A stretch of DNA of 64,000 nucleotides. Origin: Pantoea sp. (GTDB taxonomy: Bacteria > Pseudomonadota > Gammaproteobacteria > Enterobacterales > Enterobacteriaceae). Positions 33,291 through 42,379 of this stretch are shown here, piece by piece (positions within the stretch are counted from its first letter, which is position 1; every line of letters starts with the position of its first letter). The position numbers and the translations under genes are program-made. The DNA lies in assembly GCF_028283705.1 (NCBI RefSeq), contig NZ_JAPWKD010000011.1, positions 310,001 to 374,000 of the forward strand, in the 5' to 3' direction. The notes beneath the pieces were generated by a model. The model was not told the DNA's origin, searched no databases, and saw only the letters and a list, made by a program, of their open reading frames with translations.

Positions 33291-33324
33291 AATTCCGCAG
33301 CGCGTTTTCGCACAGGTTTAACGA

Positions 33325-34635
33325 TTAATGTTCTGCCATTTGCGCAGGCAGCCGCAGTGATGTGCGCTGTTTCGCCACGTCGTCAGTGGTCACCGCGGGC
33401 GCAGCATTGCCCCAGCTGTTACGCAGATAAGTCGCTACCGCCGCCACCTGGGTATCCGAGAGTTTCCAGGCAAAGGATGGCATCGCACCGCTGGTAGGAT
33501 TGCCGGTGGTGACAGCCCCGCGCCCACCCTGCAACACGGTGGTGATGATTGATGACGTATCTTCAGCCATCAGTCCCGGATTCCCTGCCAGGCTGCTCGC
33601 CAGGTTGGGTATGCCTTTACCATCACTGTTATGGCAGGCACTGCAGTTGGCCGAATAGACATTTTCACCCATCTTCATTTGTGCAGTATCCGCAGACAGG
33701 GGCTGCGGACGCTGCGTTGCTGAAGCCGGTACCGATTTCAGATACACCGCAATCGCCTGCAAATCCTGATTGGTCAGATGCTGAGTCGAGTTGGTCACCG
33801 CCTCAGCCATCGGACCCGATGCCACCGCGACATGGTTGCTGCCCAGCTTCAGGTACTGCACGATTTGGTCATTGCTCCAGCCACCGATGCCGGTGTAATC
33901 ATTCGGCGTGATGTCCGGTGCGTGCCACTCCGCAAGGTTGCTGCCCTGCAAATAATCGCTGGTGTCACCGCCAATCAGGTTTTTCGCAGTATGGCACGCG
34001 GCACAGTGCTCCGGCCCTTCCACCAGGTAAGCCCCACGATTCCACTCGGCGGAATGATTCGGATCCGACTGGAAACCGGCATTTTTGAAGAACAAAAGAT
34101 TCCAGCCCATCATCGCCAGACGGATGTTATACGGGAAACCGAGGTGTGTTTCCGGCACCTTGTAGTGCACCGGCTGCACGGAACGCATATACATCCACAA
34201 GTCATGCATATCCTGATCGGTCAGCTTAACGTAGGCGTTATAAGGCATCGCCGGATAAAGGTTCTCACCCTGTTTGCCTTTGCCATGTCGTACCGCGCGG
34301 AAAAAATCCCGCTCGGTCCAGCTGCCAATACCGGTTTCCGCATCAGGCGTGATGTTGCTGGCGTAGATGCCACCAAATGGCGTGCTGATCGAATAACCTC
34401 CGGCCAGATGCAATTTGCTCTCCGGCATGGTGTGGCACGCCGTGCAGTCACTGGCAATCGCGACATAGCGACCACGAGCGACGGCCGCAACATCATCAGC
34501 ACCTGGCGGCTGGCTGGTCAGCACATCCTGACTTGCGACATCATCCGCCGATGTGTTCCCGTTTTGCCACAGCAATGCCGCAGCCACGGCGGCGGCCACA
34601 ATGACCACGCCACCTGCAATCGTTGTTTTTTTCAT
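33325..34635 (-). CDS. Triheme cytochrome c subunit of a periplasmic sugar-acid dehydrogenase
   Basis: The 436-residue protein has an N-terminal membrane anchor or signal (residues 7-23). It has three c-type haem sites: Cys64-TA-Cys67-His68, Cys211-AA-Cys214-His215 and Cys331-SA-Cys334-His335. This is the cytochrome subunit of membrane-bound gluconate 2-dehydrogenase or 2-ketogluconate dehydrogenase. It carries electrons from the flavoprotein to ubiquinone. The gene follows the flavoprotein gene by 1 bp and is the last of the three-gene operon. Length and three-haem content are normal. Confidence 0.92.
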   Translation of the reverse strand: MKKTTIAGGVVIVAAAVAAALLWQNGNTSADDVASQDVLTSQPPGADDVAAVARGRYVAIASDCTACHTMPESKLHLAGGYSISTPFGGIYASNITPDAETGIGSWTERDFFRAVRHGKGKQGENLYPAMPYNAYVKLTDQDMHDLWMYMRSVQPVHYKVPETHLGFPYNIRLAMMGWNLLFFKNAGFQSDPNHSAEWNRGAYLVEGPEHCAACHTAKNLIGGDTSDYLQGSNLAEWHAPDITPNDYTGIGGWSNDQIVQYLKLGSNHVAVASGPMAEAVTNSTQHLTNQDLQAIAVYLKSVPASATQRPQPLSADTAQMKMGENVYSANCSACHNSDGKGIPNLASSLAGNPGLMAEDTSSIITTVLQGGRGAVTTGNPTSGAMPSFAWKLSDTQVAAVATYLRNSWGNAAPAVTTDDVAKQRTSLRLPAQMAEH

Positions 34636-34636
34636 G

Positions 34637-36409
34637 TCACACCTTCACCAGCGGGCCAGGGTTTTTCCGGTACTGCTCGATAATGGCTTTCGCCGTCCAC
34701 AGACTGAGTGCACCAATGGTGCCGGTGGGGTTGTAGCCCGCATTGTTCGGAAAGGACGACGCCCCGAGAACAAACAGGTTATGTACATCCCAGCTCTGCT
34801 GATAACGGTTCAAAACGCTGGTTTTCGGGTCGGTACCCATCACCGCACCACCAATGGTGTGATCGCTGGCGAAGTTATAAGGGGAATAGCTACCCGATGC
34901 CGAGTTGGTGCCAATCACCTGTTGTGCGCCCATTGCTTTACCAATTTCGACGCTTTTTTCTTCGATGAACTTCGCTGAGCGACGGTCGTTCTCGTTGTAG
35001 TCATAGGTGACGCGCAGCAGTGGATTGCCGTTGTCATCTTTGTATTCCGGATCGAGATCGAGGTAGTAATCTTCGTGCGAGTAACTGGTGCCCTGACCGA
35101 AAATAAAGGTGGCGTTCTGGAACGCGTGGGTATACGCCTGTTTCCACTCTTTACCCCAACGCGGCGTACCCGGTGGCAGCACATCGGCGTTACCAATCGG
35201 TCGCGCACCGCGCGCGACCACCAGAATGCCTGCACCACCGATAAAACCGAGGCCAGTATGGTCGAAGTTATCACCGTTATAATCATCAACCTGCTGTGAT
35301 AACGCACCGGCCCCGATGTACTGATTAAGGTTCTCATCCGCAAAAAACAAATTGGCACCGGACACGGTCTGGAAGCTGTAGGCACGGCCCACTACGCCGG
35401 TTTTGCTCACCGGATCGTAAGGCTTACCAATTTGCGACAGCAGCAGCAGGCGCACGTTTTGCATCTGGAATGCGGACAAAATCACGATATCCGCTGGTTG
35501 CTCCCACTCTTTCTTGTTCTTGTCGATATAGGTCACGCCGGTGGCTGTTTTACCATCGGCGGCTTTATTGACGCGTACGACGGCAGAATCCGTCAGCACG
35601 GTGAAGTTTTCACGCTGCATCAGCGCCGGAATCACACAGGCGTTGGGGCTGGATTTGGAGAAGTTGCCGCAGCCGTAATACAGGCAGTAGCCACAATAGG
35701 TGCAGGGCCCCATACGCACGCCCAGCGGATTGACATAGGCGCGCGAGGCCTGCCCGGCTGGTACCATAAATGGATTAAGACCCAGCTTCTTCGCACCATC
35801 CCGGAACAGATCGGTCAGACGCATACTTTCCAGCGCGGGTAACGGATAGTCGCTGCTGCGATTGCCTTCGAATGGGTTGCCATCGGGGATAATTTCGCCA
35901 TTCAGCTTGCCCGCTTTGCCCGACACCCCGGCAATCTTCTCGAAACGGTCATAGAAAGGTTCCAGTTCGTCATAAGTGACGCCCCAGTCCTGCAAAATCA
36001 GCCCTTCTGCGATCTGTTTTTTGCCATAGCGGGTGACAGTTTGTGTGTAAGGTTCAAAATCGAACGGGGTAAAACGCCAGGCCATCCCAGCCCAGTGGGT
36101 GCCGGACCCGCCGACGTTGTAGCCCAGTTCGTTCAGGTTCCACTCCCGCGACGGCAGCGCGGTCTGGTTGCGGTTGTTACGGAACGTGGTGGTTTCCACT
36201 GCGGGCGGCAGCAGCATACTGCGACGGGTATCCCAGCGCAGTTCATCGGTATCAATCGAAGGGGGGAAGTCAGTCGCGGTTTCAAACCACGGGCCACGTT
36301 CAATGGCAACGACATTCAAACCAGCACGGGTCAATTCTTCGGCGATCAAAGAACCACACCAACCCAGACCGACGATGACGACATCAGCTTTTGGACGGAC
36401 ATTATTCAT
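34637..36409 (-). CDS. Flavoprotein (GMC oxidoreductase) subunit of gluconate/2-ketogluconate dehydrogenase
   Basis: The 590-residue catalytic subunit has a dinucleotide-binding motif near the N-terminus (VIVGLGWCGSLIAEELTRAG) for FAD. A cysteine cluster in CTYCGYCLYYGC near residues 235-246 is consistent with an iron-sulfur centre in this subfamily, and a GMC C-terminal domain ends the protein. It has no signal peptide and probably travels folded with its Tat partner. It oxidises gluconate or 2-ketogluconate in the periplasm. The gene follows the gamma subunit gene by 34 bp. Confidence 0.92.
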   Translation of the reverse strand: MNNVRPKADVVIVGLGWCGSLIAEELTRAGLNVVAIERGPWFETATDFPPSIDTDELRWDTRRSMLLPPAVETTTFRNNRNQTALPSREWNLNELGYNVGGSGTHWAGMAWRFTPFDFEPYTQTVTRYGKKQIAEGLILQDWGVTYDELEPFYDRFEKIAGVSGKAGKLNGEIIPDGNPFEGNRSSDYPLPALESMRLTDLFRDGAKKLGLNPFMVPAGQASRAYVNPLGVRMGPCTYCGYCLYYGCGNFSKSSPNACVIPALMQRENFTVLTDSAVVRVNKAADGKTATGVTYIDKNKKEWEQPADIVILSAFQMQNVRLLLLSQIGKPYDPVSKTGVVGRAYSFQTVSGANLFFADENLNQYIGAGALSQQVDDYNGDNFDHTGLGFIGGAGILVVARGARPIGNADVLPPGTPRWGKEWKQAYTHAFQNATFIFGQGTSYSHEDYYLDLDPEYKDDNGNPLLRVTYDYNENDRRSAKFIEEKSVEIGKAMGAQQVIGTNSASGSYSPYNFASDHTIGGAVMGTDPKTSVLNRYQQSWDVHNLFVLGASSFPNNAGYNPTGTIGALSLWTAKAIIEQYRKNPGPLVKV

Positions 36410-36443
36410 GTTCAGAACTCGTTATTGCGCAGCAGACAAAGAA

Positions 36444-37163
36444 TTAAAGGGTGTTATCGATCAGGCTGGTGGGAATGATGTTGAGCTTCTGCCCTTTCTT
36501 CGCCAGCAGGTCACGGAAATCGTAGCGTGCGCCAGGGAAGCCAATCATCTTCCAGCTGGCCATCTCTTTATTGCCACCGTAGATCGGATCAGAAAGGAAG
36601 CCTTCGCGGACGTTTTGCAGCAGCAGTTCGAAGAACACCTTCGTCTCCACCTGCTGGCCGAGATCCAGCTTGTTGTTCTCCATGGCCTGTAAAACCACAT
36701 CCTGCTGCTCACCTGTTAGCGCCACAAACGTTTTGCCGTACTGTTTTTGCGTCGCGTTATCGAGCGCCGTAAGGCCCAGACGATAGTGTTGTGCGGGAGT
36801 CAGCGGTGACTGTGGGCCTTGTTCCGGAGTGCCTTTAACAAAGCGGCCAAGACGATAGACCGCCACACCATTGCCGTAATCACCGGCCAGCTGACGATCG
36901 ATAAAAATGGCGCAACCAGCGTCTTTGCCGCTGATGCTCATATCATCAGCCGGAATAAAACGTTCAGCGATAGCACCTACGGTGTCGAATTCGTGTCGCG
37001 TGAGGTATTGCAACCCCCCTTTTTTCGGGGGTGCTGTTGGCGTTTGCACTTTGCCCGGTTCCCACGGCTGCCCGCCATTAACAATGTCGGCCTGTGCCAG
37101 CGTGGGCATCGAGGACACCACTCCCAATGCGGTGATGGAGGTGAGGAATTCTCTGCGTTTCAT
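36444..37163 (-). CDS. Gluconate/2-ketogluconate dehydrogenase gamma subunit (Tat signal)
   Basis: A 239-residue protein with the family domain of gluconate 2-dehydrogenase subunit 3. The N-terminus MKRREFLTSITALGVVSS is a twin-arginine signal, with cleavage expected after about residue 25 (LAQA). It probably carries the cofactor-loaded flavoprotein through the Tat pore and stabilises it. It is the first gene of the operon. The sub-specificity of the complex (gluconate versus 2-ketogluconate versus another polyol) cannot be decided from sequence alone. Confidence 0.92.
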   Translation of the reverse strand: MKRREFLTSITALGVVSSMPTLAQADIVNGGQPWEPGKVQTPTAPPKKGGLQYLTRHEFDTVGAIAERFIPADDMSISGKDAGCAIFIDRQLAGDYGNGVAVYRLGRFVKGTPEQGPQSPLTPAQHYRLGLTALDNATQKQYGKTFVALTGEQQDVVLQAMENNKLDLGQQVETKVFFELLLQNVREGFLSDPIYGGNKEMASWKMIGFPGARYDFRDLLAKKGQKLNIIPTSLIDNTL

Positions 37164-37608
37164 ATTTTCCCTGCCAATGAATTTGTCACATTGCTAACCG
37201 GGCTAAATAACAGACGTGTTTTAGCCTGGCGATAAACTTGCCATAAAGAAAAGCTGTATGAATTAAATACAGACATGCCCATTGGGCGTTTAATAATCAG
37301 AATAACAACGAGGCAATAACCTTTACATTCAAATCAAGGAATTAAATAAAATTTAACAACGTTGCAAAGATTAATTTCTCACCCTGCATTTTGGAAGGGT
37401 TTTCTTGATGGTTTCCCATCATTGATTTTTTTAATTGCGGCAACGATAAGTTGTACAGTGCGTTTTTGTTTCGCAACATTTAGTCGCTTGCACGCGATGA
37501 TCGCCTGAGCATAATACGGCGCAAAAATAAGCCCTGCTGTGATGTAAAACGCAAACTTTGCTGCCGGATGATGCAGCACAATTTTTATACTGGTGCGCTG
37601 AGGAAAAA
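37164..37608. other. Divergent regulatory region between dehydrogenase operon and LacI gene
   Basis: This 445-bp region holds the promoters of two divergent units. A 6-bp hairpin with a long T tract lies at 37406-37432 on the plus strand without an upstream gene. A minus-strand open frame at 37379-37579 was not accepted because it starts at a GTG with no ribosome site. A TTGTACA core occurs at 37451-37457. Confidence 0.5.
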
Positions 37609-38637
37609 ATGAAAAAACTCACCCTGATTAAAGTGGCCGAACTGGCCGGGGTTGGGATTGCGACCGTCGACAGGGTGTTAAATGAACGAGGTGGCGTCCG
37701 GCCAGAGACAGCTCGCAAAGTGTTGCGCGCCGCGCGTCAGGCGGGTTTGCAGCGTTTGCTGCCGGAGGAATCACAGCAACCCTGGCAAATTGAGGTCTTT
37801 TTAAGCAGCAACAACACCTGGTTTTTCCGTCAGCTGGCGGAAGAATTCGCCCATATTGCCGATCGGCTTGGCTATCGAAAAATAAAATTATTCCGTACGC
37901 TGGTGGCGGAATCACAACCGGAAAAACTGGCAGAAAAGATAAATAAAAGTAGTGAGTTACGCGACGGTATTATTGTCTTTGGTCACGATTATTCGGTTAT
38001 TCACCAGGCATTGTCAGAGTGCCAGCAAAAATCGGTTCCGGTGATTTCACTGGCCAGTGACTTACCCGAATCTCATCGTTTATGTCATGTGGGAATAAAT
38101 CAATATCAGGCCGGGCGCACTGCCGGTTTATTAATGAGCCGCAGTATGCCAACGGAAGGCGACGTCATTATGGTCAGTGGCCGTTTTGATTTTCGCGCCC
38201 ATATTCAACGTATTTCCGGTTTCCGTGATGCCATCAGTCAACGCGCCCCGTGGCTGCGGCTGCGTGAAGTGCTGGCCGGTGAAGATGAACGCCACAAAAT
38301 ACGCGCTCTGTTACACCAGACATTACAGCAATCAAACAAGGTGGTCGGCTTATATAATTCCGGCGACAGCAATAGCGATATCAGCGAACTGCTGCGCCTG
38401 CATGGTCTGGCTGGTCACTGCTGCTATATCACCCATGAGCTGTATGATGTGACCCACCGTTTATTACAGGAAGACGTGCTGGCCTATACCCTCGACCAGA
38501 ACGCACGCCAGCATGCTGAACTGGCCACACAGCTCCTGCTGCGTCATCTTGAGCAAGGCTACCAGCCTGATATATATCAGGATGGCAGCGTAGAACTAAG
38601 GATTGTCACCGCCGAAAACCTCCCGCACAATCGGTAA
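37609..38637 (+). CDS. LacI-family regulator with sugar-binding domain
   Basis: The 342-residue product starts with a LacI helix-turn-helix (KVAELAGVGIATVDRVLNERGGVRPETARKVL, residues 7-38). The linker and periplasmic-binding-type sugar domain follow, of the branch related to ribose/xylose-binding proteins. GAGGAA precedes the ATG at 37609; an upstream ATG at 37558 lacks a ribosome site. It is divergent from the gluconate-type dehydrogenase operon and may control it with a sugar acid as inducer, which is inference. Confidence 0.88.
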   Translation: MKKLTLIKVAELAGVGIATVDRVLNERGGVRPETARKVLRAARQAGLQRLLPEESQQPWQIEVFLSSNNTWFFRQLAEEFAHIADRLGYRKIKLFRTLVAESQPEKLAEKINKSSELRDGIIVFGHDYSVIHQALSECQQKSVPVISLASDLPESHRLCHVGINQYQAGRTAGLLMSRSMPTEGDVIMVSGRFDFRAHIQRISGFRDAISQRAPWLRLREVLAGEDERHKIRALLHQTLQQSNKVVGLYNSGDSNSDISELLRLHGLAGHCCYITHELYDVTHRLLQEDVLAYTLDQNARQHAELATQLLLRHLEQGYQPDIYQDGSVELRIVTAENLPHNR

Positions 38638-38688
38638 AACTCTGCACAGACGATTTATCAGGCTTAAACAGCAAAAGGAGCGACAACG

Positions 38689-39150
38689 ATGGCAGCACGG
38701 GAACATCATTATCAGGTGACGGTTCGCTGGACCGGCAATCGCGGTGACGGCACCGCCAGTTACACCGCTTATGACCGCAATGGCGAGCTGCTGGCAAACG
38801 GCAAGCCCACCATGCCGCTGAGTGCCGATCCCGCCTTTCGTGGTGATGCCACACGCTGGAACCCGGAAGAATTGCTGCTGGCGGCAGCCTCAGCCTGCCA
38901 TAAATTGTGGTATCTGCATCTATGTGCGGATGCAGGGATCATCGTTGAGGGTTATGAGGATGCAGCGGAAGGGACAATGGTGGAAGGTACGCGCGGTCGG
39001 TTTACGCAAATCACCTTAAAACCGCGCATCACCTTGCGCAATCCGGCAGATGCTGACCGCGCGCGGGAGCTGCATCATCAGGCTCATGAGGCCTGTTATG
39101 TTGCCAACTCCTTTAACTTTCCAGTGAACTGCGAACCCCGCTTCGATTAA
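38689..39150 (+). CDS. OsmC/Ohr family peroxiredoxin-like protein
   Basis: The 153-residue product has the OsmC fold and four cysteines. Cys70 lies in the position of the peroxidatic Cys (AAASACHKLWYL) and Cys136 in that of the resolving Cys (HEACYVANS). Family members reduce organic hydroperoxides with lipoylated partners. It lies 51 bp after the LacI gene in the same direction and ends 4 bp from the convergent cyclase gene; any link with the regulator is unclear. Confidence 0.9.
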   Translation: MAAREHHYQVTVRWTGNRGDGTASYTAYDRNGELLANGKPTMPLSADPAFRGDATRWNPEELLLAAASACHKLWYLHLCADAGIIVEGYEDAAEGTMVEGTRGRFTQITLKPRITLRNPADADRARELHHQAHEACYVANSFNFPVNCEPRFD

Positions 39151-39153
39151 GTT

Positions 39154-40230
39154 TCAGGCCGCGCCGGCCAGCGCGGGTTGCCACAAGCGTACCCCGTTCC
39201 GTCCGGCGCGTTTCACCTGATATAAAGCTTCATCGGCGTGACGCAACCAGTAGCCGAGCGATTCCGCGCTGGCGGCACCCGCAATGCCAATGCTCACCGA
39301 GCAACTGAAATCGGCTGATGCCGGCAACCGCAGCTGCGCAATTTTTTCTTTCAAACGCTCCGCCAGTGCCACCACCGATTCGTCGCAGGCATGGTGCACA
39401 ATCACCCCTAACTCATCGCCGCCAAAACGGGCCGGGATGTCCTGCAGCCCGACATAATTGCGCAACAACGCTGAGATCTCAGCCAGCAGAAAGTCGCCCG
39501 CTTCATGTCCCCAGGTATCATTGACCGCCTTAAAATTATCGACATCGATCAGCAGCAGATAGGCGGAACTGTCACCCCGACGCGTGCTGAGGAATTCACT
39601 CTCCAGTCGCCGTTCGAACAAGCGCCGATTGGGGATTTCCAGACCCGGATCCATCAGCGCGATGCGCTCCAGTTCGCGGTTACGTTTACGCAATTGCCAG
39701 GTCAGATTGTAGGAAGCTACGCTCAGCGCCAGCATATACACCGTTGCCAGAGGCAGCGTCAGCCAGACTGTCTGGGTACTGAACGCCCAATGGAAACCCG
39801 TGCCATCGAACAGCCACACCACCATAAAGGTGCAAAAGAATGCCTGAAGGGCCGCCAGCAGTTGCGCACCACCGCCAGCGGCATAGCGGTCCGATGCCAG
39901 CACCGCCATGATGACAAACGACGGCATCGGGCTCATCCCCATCAGCGCCACCCAGATGCCACCGAAGGCGGCATCCAGAGTCAGATTTCGTCTCTCTGTC
40001 GCGGTAGAATCTTCTGCCCGTAACGCGAGGCGATAAGCTATCCAGGGCCAGATGAACGCGTTGGTAAACAGCAAACCACAGAATGCCAGACCGCGATTCA
40101 TTTCCATCAGAACCGAGAGGATCGGGAAGAAACACAGGATCGTGCCAAGCTGGCGCATCAGGAACATGCGACGGACGAAGCGAACAGATCGTCGCTTCAG
40201 GTGGTTATCATCAGGTGAGTAGTAATTCAT
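39154..40230 (-). CDS. Membrane diguanylate cyclase with MASE2 sensor domain
   Basis: The 358-residue protein has an N-terminal MASE2 membrane region, residues about 1-175, with several helices and the FVRRMFLMRQLGTILCFFPI start. A GGDEF domain runs from about residue 190. The signature reads RFGGDELGVI, the fifth position being Leu rather than Phe, which is tolerated in many active enzymes. The allosteric RxxD site five residues upstream is not conserved (GLQD), so product inhibition may be absent. The layout equals that of AdrA/DgcC, which controls cellulose synthesis. It makes cyclic-di-GMP at the inner membrane. Confidence 0.9.
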   Translation of the reverse strand: MNYYSPDDNHLKRRSVRFVRRMFLMRQLGTILCFFPILSVLMEMNRGLAFCGLLFTNAFIWPWIAYRLALRAEDSTATERRNLTLDAAFGGIWVALMGMSPMPSFVIMAVLASDRYAAGGGAQLLAALQAFFCTFMVVWLFDGTGFHWAFSTQTVWLTLPLATVYMLALSVASYNLTWQLRKRNRELERIALMDPGLEIPNRRLFERRLESEFLSTRRGDSSAYLLLIDVDNFKAVNDTWGHEAGDFLLAEISALLRNYVGLQDIPARFGGDELGVIVHHACDESVVALAERLKEKIAQLRLPASADFSCSVSIGIAGAASAESLGYWLRHADEALYQVKRAGRNGVRLWQPALAGAA

Positions 40231-40350
40231 TCACGGGAAATATCAGATCGTCAAGAAATCCAGTTTATCGGAAAAGCACGAATCCGAGCGGACTTTTTCA
40301 GATTTTTTCCCTTGCGCATAAGTAACAGAATAAATTTCTGACGATCTGCG

Positions 40351-40392
40351 AATAAAACCAGCATCGCAGGCCATACAGGCGGCCTGCAATGC
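40351..40392 (-). terminator. Rho-independent terminator of the chemoreceptor gene
   Basis: Twelve paired bases (40361-40372 with 40381-40392, one wobble) and an 8-base loop are followed on the minus strand by TGGTTTTATT. It lies 10 bp after the stop at 40402. Confidence 0.8.
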
Positions 40393-40401
40393 CTTTTTTA
40401 T

Positions 40402-42237
40402 TTAGCGGGCAGTTCCCTGTAAACGGAACTGTGCCACCAGACGTTCCAGCATAACCGCCTGTTCTTCCAGCGAGTTAGCCGAAACCGACGAAGCGCTCAC
40501 CAGAGAAGCATTTTGCTGGGTAGTGGTATCCAGTTCACCCACCGCGCGGGCAATCTGTTCAATACCGCGACTCTGCTCATCCGAGGCTGCCGAAATCTCT
40601 TCCATGATTTCATTGACGCGCGCAATGCTGCTGAGAATGTGATCCATGGTTTCACCGGCGCGTGCCACCTGCTGATGACCATTGCTGATGCGGCTGACCG
40701 ATTCACTGATCAACTGTTCGATGTCTTTTGCGGCCTGCGAGCTACGCTGCGATAAGTTACGCACCTCACTTGCTACCACCGCAAAGCCACGACCCTGTTC
40801 ACCGGCGCGCGCCGCTTCAACCGCCGCGTTCAGTGCCAGGATATTGGTCTGGAAAGCGATGCTGTTGATGACGGCGGTAATATCGGCGATTTTCTTCGAA
40901 CTTTCCGAAATCTCGCCCATGGTACTCACCACATCCCGCACCGCGACGCCGCCCTGATTGGCATTGCGGGTGGCCTCCGCGGCAATCTGGCTGGCCTGAC
41001 GGGCGTTTTCAGCATTGTTTTTCACCGTCGCGGTAAGCTGTTCCATGCTGGCGGCCGTTTCGACCACCGCCGCCGCCTGCTGCTCGGTACGCGAAGACAG
41101 ATCAAGGTTGCCTTGATTGATGGCGCTGGCCGCGTGCGACACGCTGTTAACGCTGCTTAATACATCGCCAATCATGCTGCGCAACCGCTCGTTCATTCTC
41201 CCCATCGCCGACGTCAGCTTGCCGAGTTCATCATGCCGATCGGTGGCAAACTGCGAGCTGAGATCGCCACTGGCAATGCGCTCCGCCAGTTCAAGGTTAT
41301 GAAAGACCGGCTGAGTAATCTGACGAATAATGTACCAGGCCACCAGAACACCAAACAGAATCGCCAGCCCACCAATCAGCAATAACAGCGCAGAAGAGCC
41401 GTTAGCCAGTTCATCATTGCGTGCTTTCACAATGGTGATGATTTGTTTGATCGCCGCACTGCTTTTATCACCCGCGACTTTCACGCCATCTTCCGCGCTA
41501 CGCAGTTGCGTATAAGCCTGTGCTGACTGCAGGCTGAGATCTTTAAAACGCTCGGTGTCCTGCCACAGCGCGTTAAATCCACCCTGCTGTTCCGGCGGTA
41601 ATTGCGCCAGCAGCGCTTTCATCCCTTGTTCCGCCTGGCTGAAATGGGTTTCCAGCGTTTTGCGCAACGGTTCGCTGACGTTAAACCGCAGCGCCAGCGC
41701 TTCTTCGCGCACGTTGCTGATGGCGAACAACTGGTCATAGATTTGGTTGGTGAGTTCCGGGGTGGCAACCGGAGTACGGATCAGTTGCGTGTAGCGTGAG
41801 GTGGTGTCCTGCTGGCTGATGCTATCAAGCTGCGCACGCAGGCTATTGAGCTGCTGTGTCGCCTGGGTCATCGCCTTAATACGCTGCTGAAAATCGGCCA
41901 GCCATGTACTGATATTGCTGATGATTTCCGTGCCGCCATCTGACCAGTTAAGTTTTTTGGCTTCATCGGTGAGTTGCTGCGCGTGAGTCACATACTTCGC
42001 CATTACCGCGCCTGACGCATCATCACCATAGAGATATTTAAGGCGGTTAATTTTCGCCTGGAAGACCTCAATGTTGATGTCATAAATCAGGTTGGTTTTC
42101 TGATAGATATTATGGATTTCATTAAAGCGCTGCACACTCAGCCCGGAGGCAAGCGCCACCAGCAGCAGCACGATGCCGAATCCCGCCGACAATTTTCTGG
42201 TGATGCGCACGTTCCGCAATCGCGATACCAATCCCAT
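40402..42237 (-). CDS. Methyl-accepting chemotaxis protein
   Basis: The 611-residue receptor has a first membrane helix (about residues 16-36) and a periplasmic four-helix sensor region to about 280. The second helix (about 285-307, [22 protein letters not shown]), a HAMP domain and a long cytoplasmic coiled coil with the conserved hairpin tip ([33 protein letters not shown]) follow. The start at 42237 has AGGAG upstream; earlier in-frame codons lack one. The C-terminus has no CheR-binding pentapeptide, so it may depend on other receptors for efficient adaptation. Ligand unknown. Confidence 0.92.
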   Translation of the reverse strand: MGLVSRLRNVRITRKLSAGFGIVLLLVALASGLSVQRFNEIHNIYQKTNLIYDINIEVFQAKINRLKYLYGDDASGAVMAKYVTHAQQLTDEAKKLNWSDGGTEIISNISTWLADFQQRIKAMTQATQQLNSLRAQLDSISQQDTTSRYTQLIRTPVATPELTNQIYDQLFAISNVREEALALRFNVSEPLRKTLETHFSQAEQGMKALLAQLPPEQQGGFNALWQDTERFKDLSLQSAQAYTQLRSAEDGVKVAGDKSSAAIKQIITIVKARNDELANGSSALLLLIGGLAILFGVLVAWYIIRQITQPVFHNLELAERIASGDLSSQFATDRHDELGKLTSAMGRMNERLRSMIGDVLSSVNSVSHAASAINQGNLDLSSRTEQQAAAVVETAASMEQLTATVKNNAENARQASQIAAEATRNANQGGVAVRDVVSTMGEISESSKKIADITAVINSIAFQTNILALNAAVEAARAGEQGRGFAVVASEVRNLSQRSSQAAKDIEQLISESVSRISNGHQQVARAGETMDHILSSIARVNEIMEEISAASDEQSRGIEQIARAVGELDTTTQQNASLVSASSVSANSLEEQAVMLERLVAQFRLQGTAR

Positions 42238-42318
42238 GTTTCCCACTCCTGCGTTTTTCGTTTTTGTTAAGTTTGCTGCTGGAGTTATCGGAGGAATTGC
42301 GGAATTGTTTATCGTAAG

Positions 42319-42369
42319 GCGCACAAAAATGCGCGAGTCATCACACCGCCCGCAGCGGAGCGGCGTGAT
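42319..42369 (-). terminator. Terminator region of the efflux/fabF-like operon
   Basis: On the minus strand a 10-bp hairpin (arms 42340-42349 and 42360-42369, one wobble) starts 11 bp after the fabF-like stop. A second small hairpin (GCGCA/TGCGC, 42319-42334) with TTTTT in its loop follows. Termination by the pair is plausible though not canonical. Confidence 0.5.
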
Positions 42370-42379
42370 GTGGGGTGGT

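Noticed and set aside
33778..34683. Plus-strand frame of 301 codons opposite the cytochrome c gene
   Set aside because: Composition rich in Arg and His is typical of an antisense shadow; the minus-strand gene has three haem motifs.
37379..37579. Minus-strand open frame of 66 codons with a basic C-terminus between the dehydrogenase operon and the LacI gene
   Set aside because: It starts at a GTG without a ribosome site, lies in a promoter region for two divergent units, and has no family resemblance.
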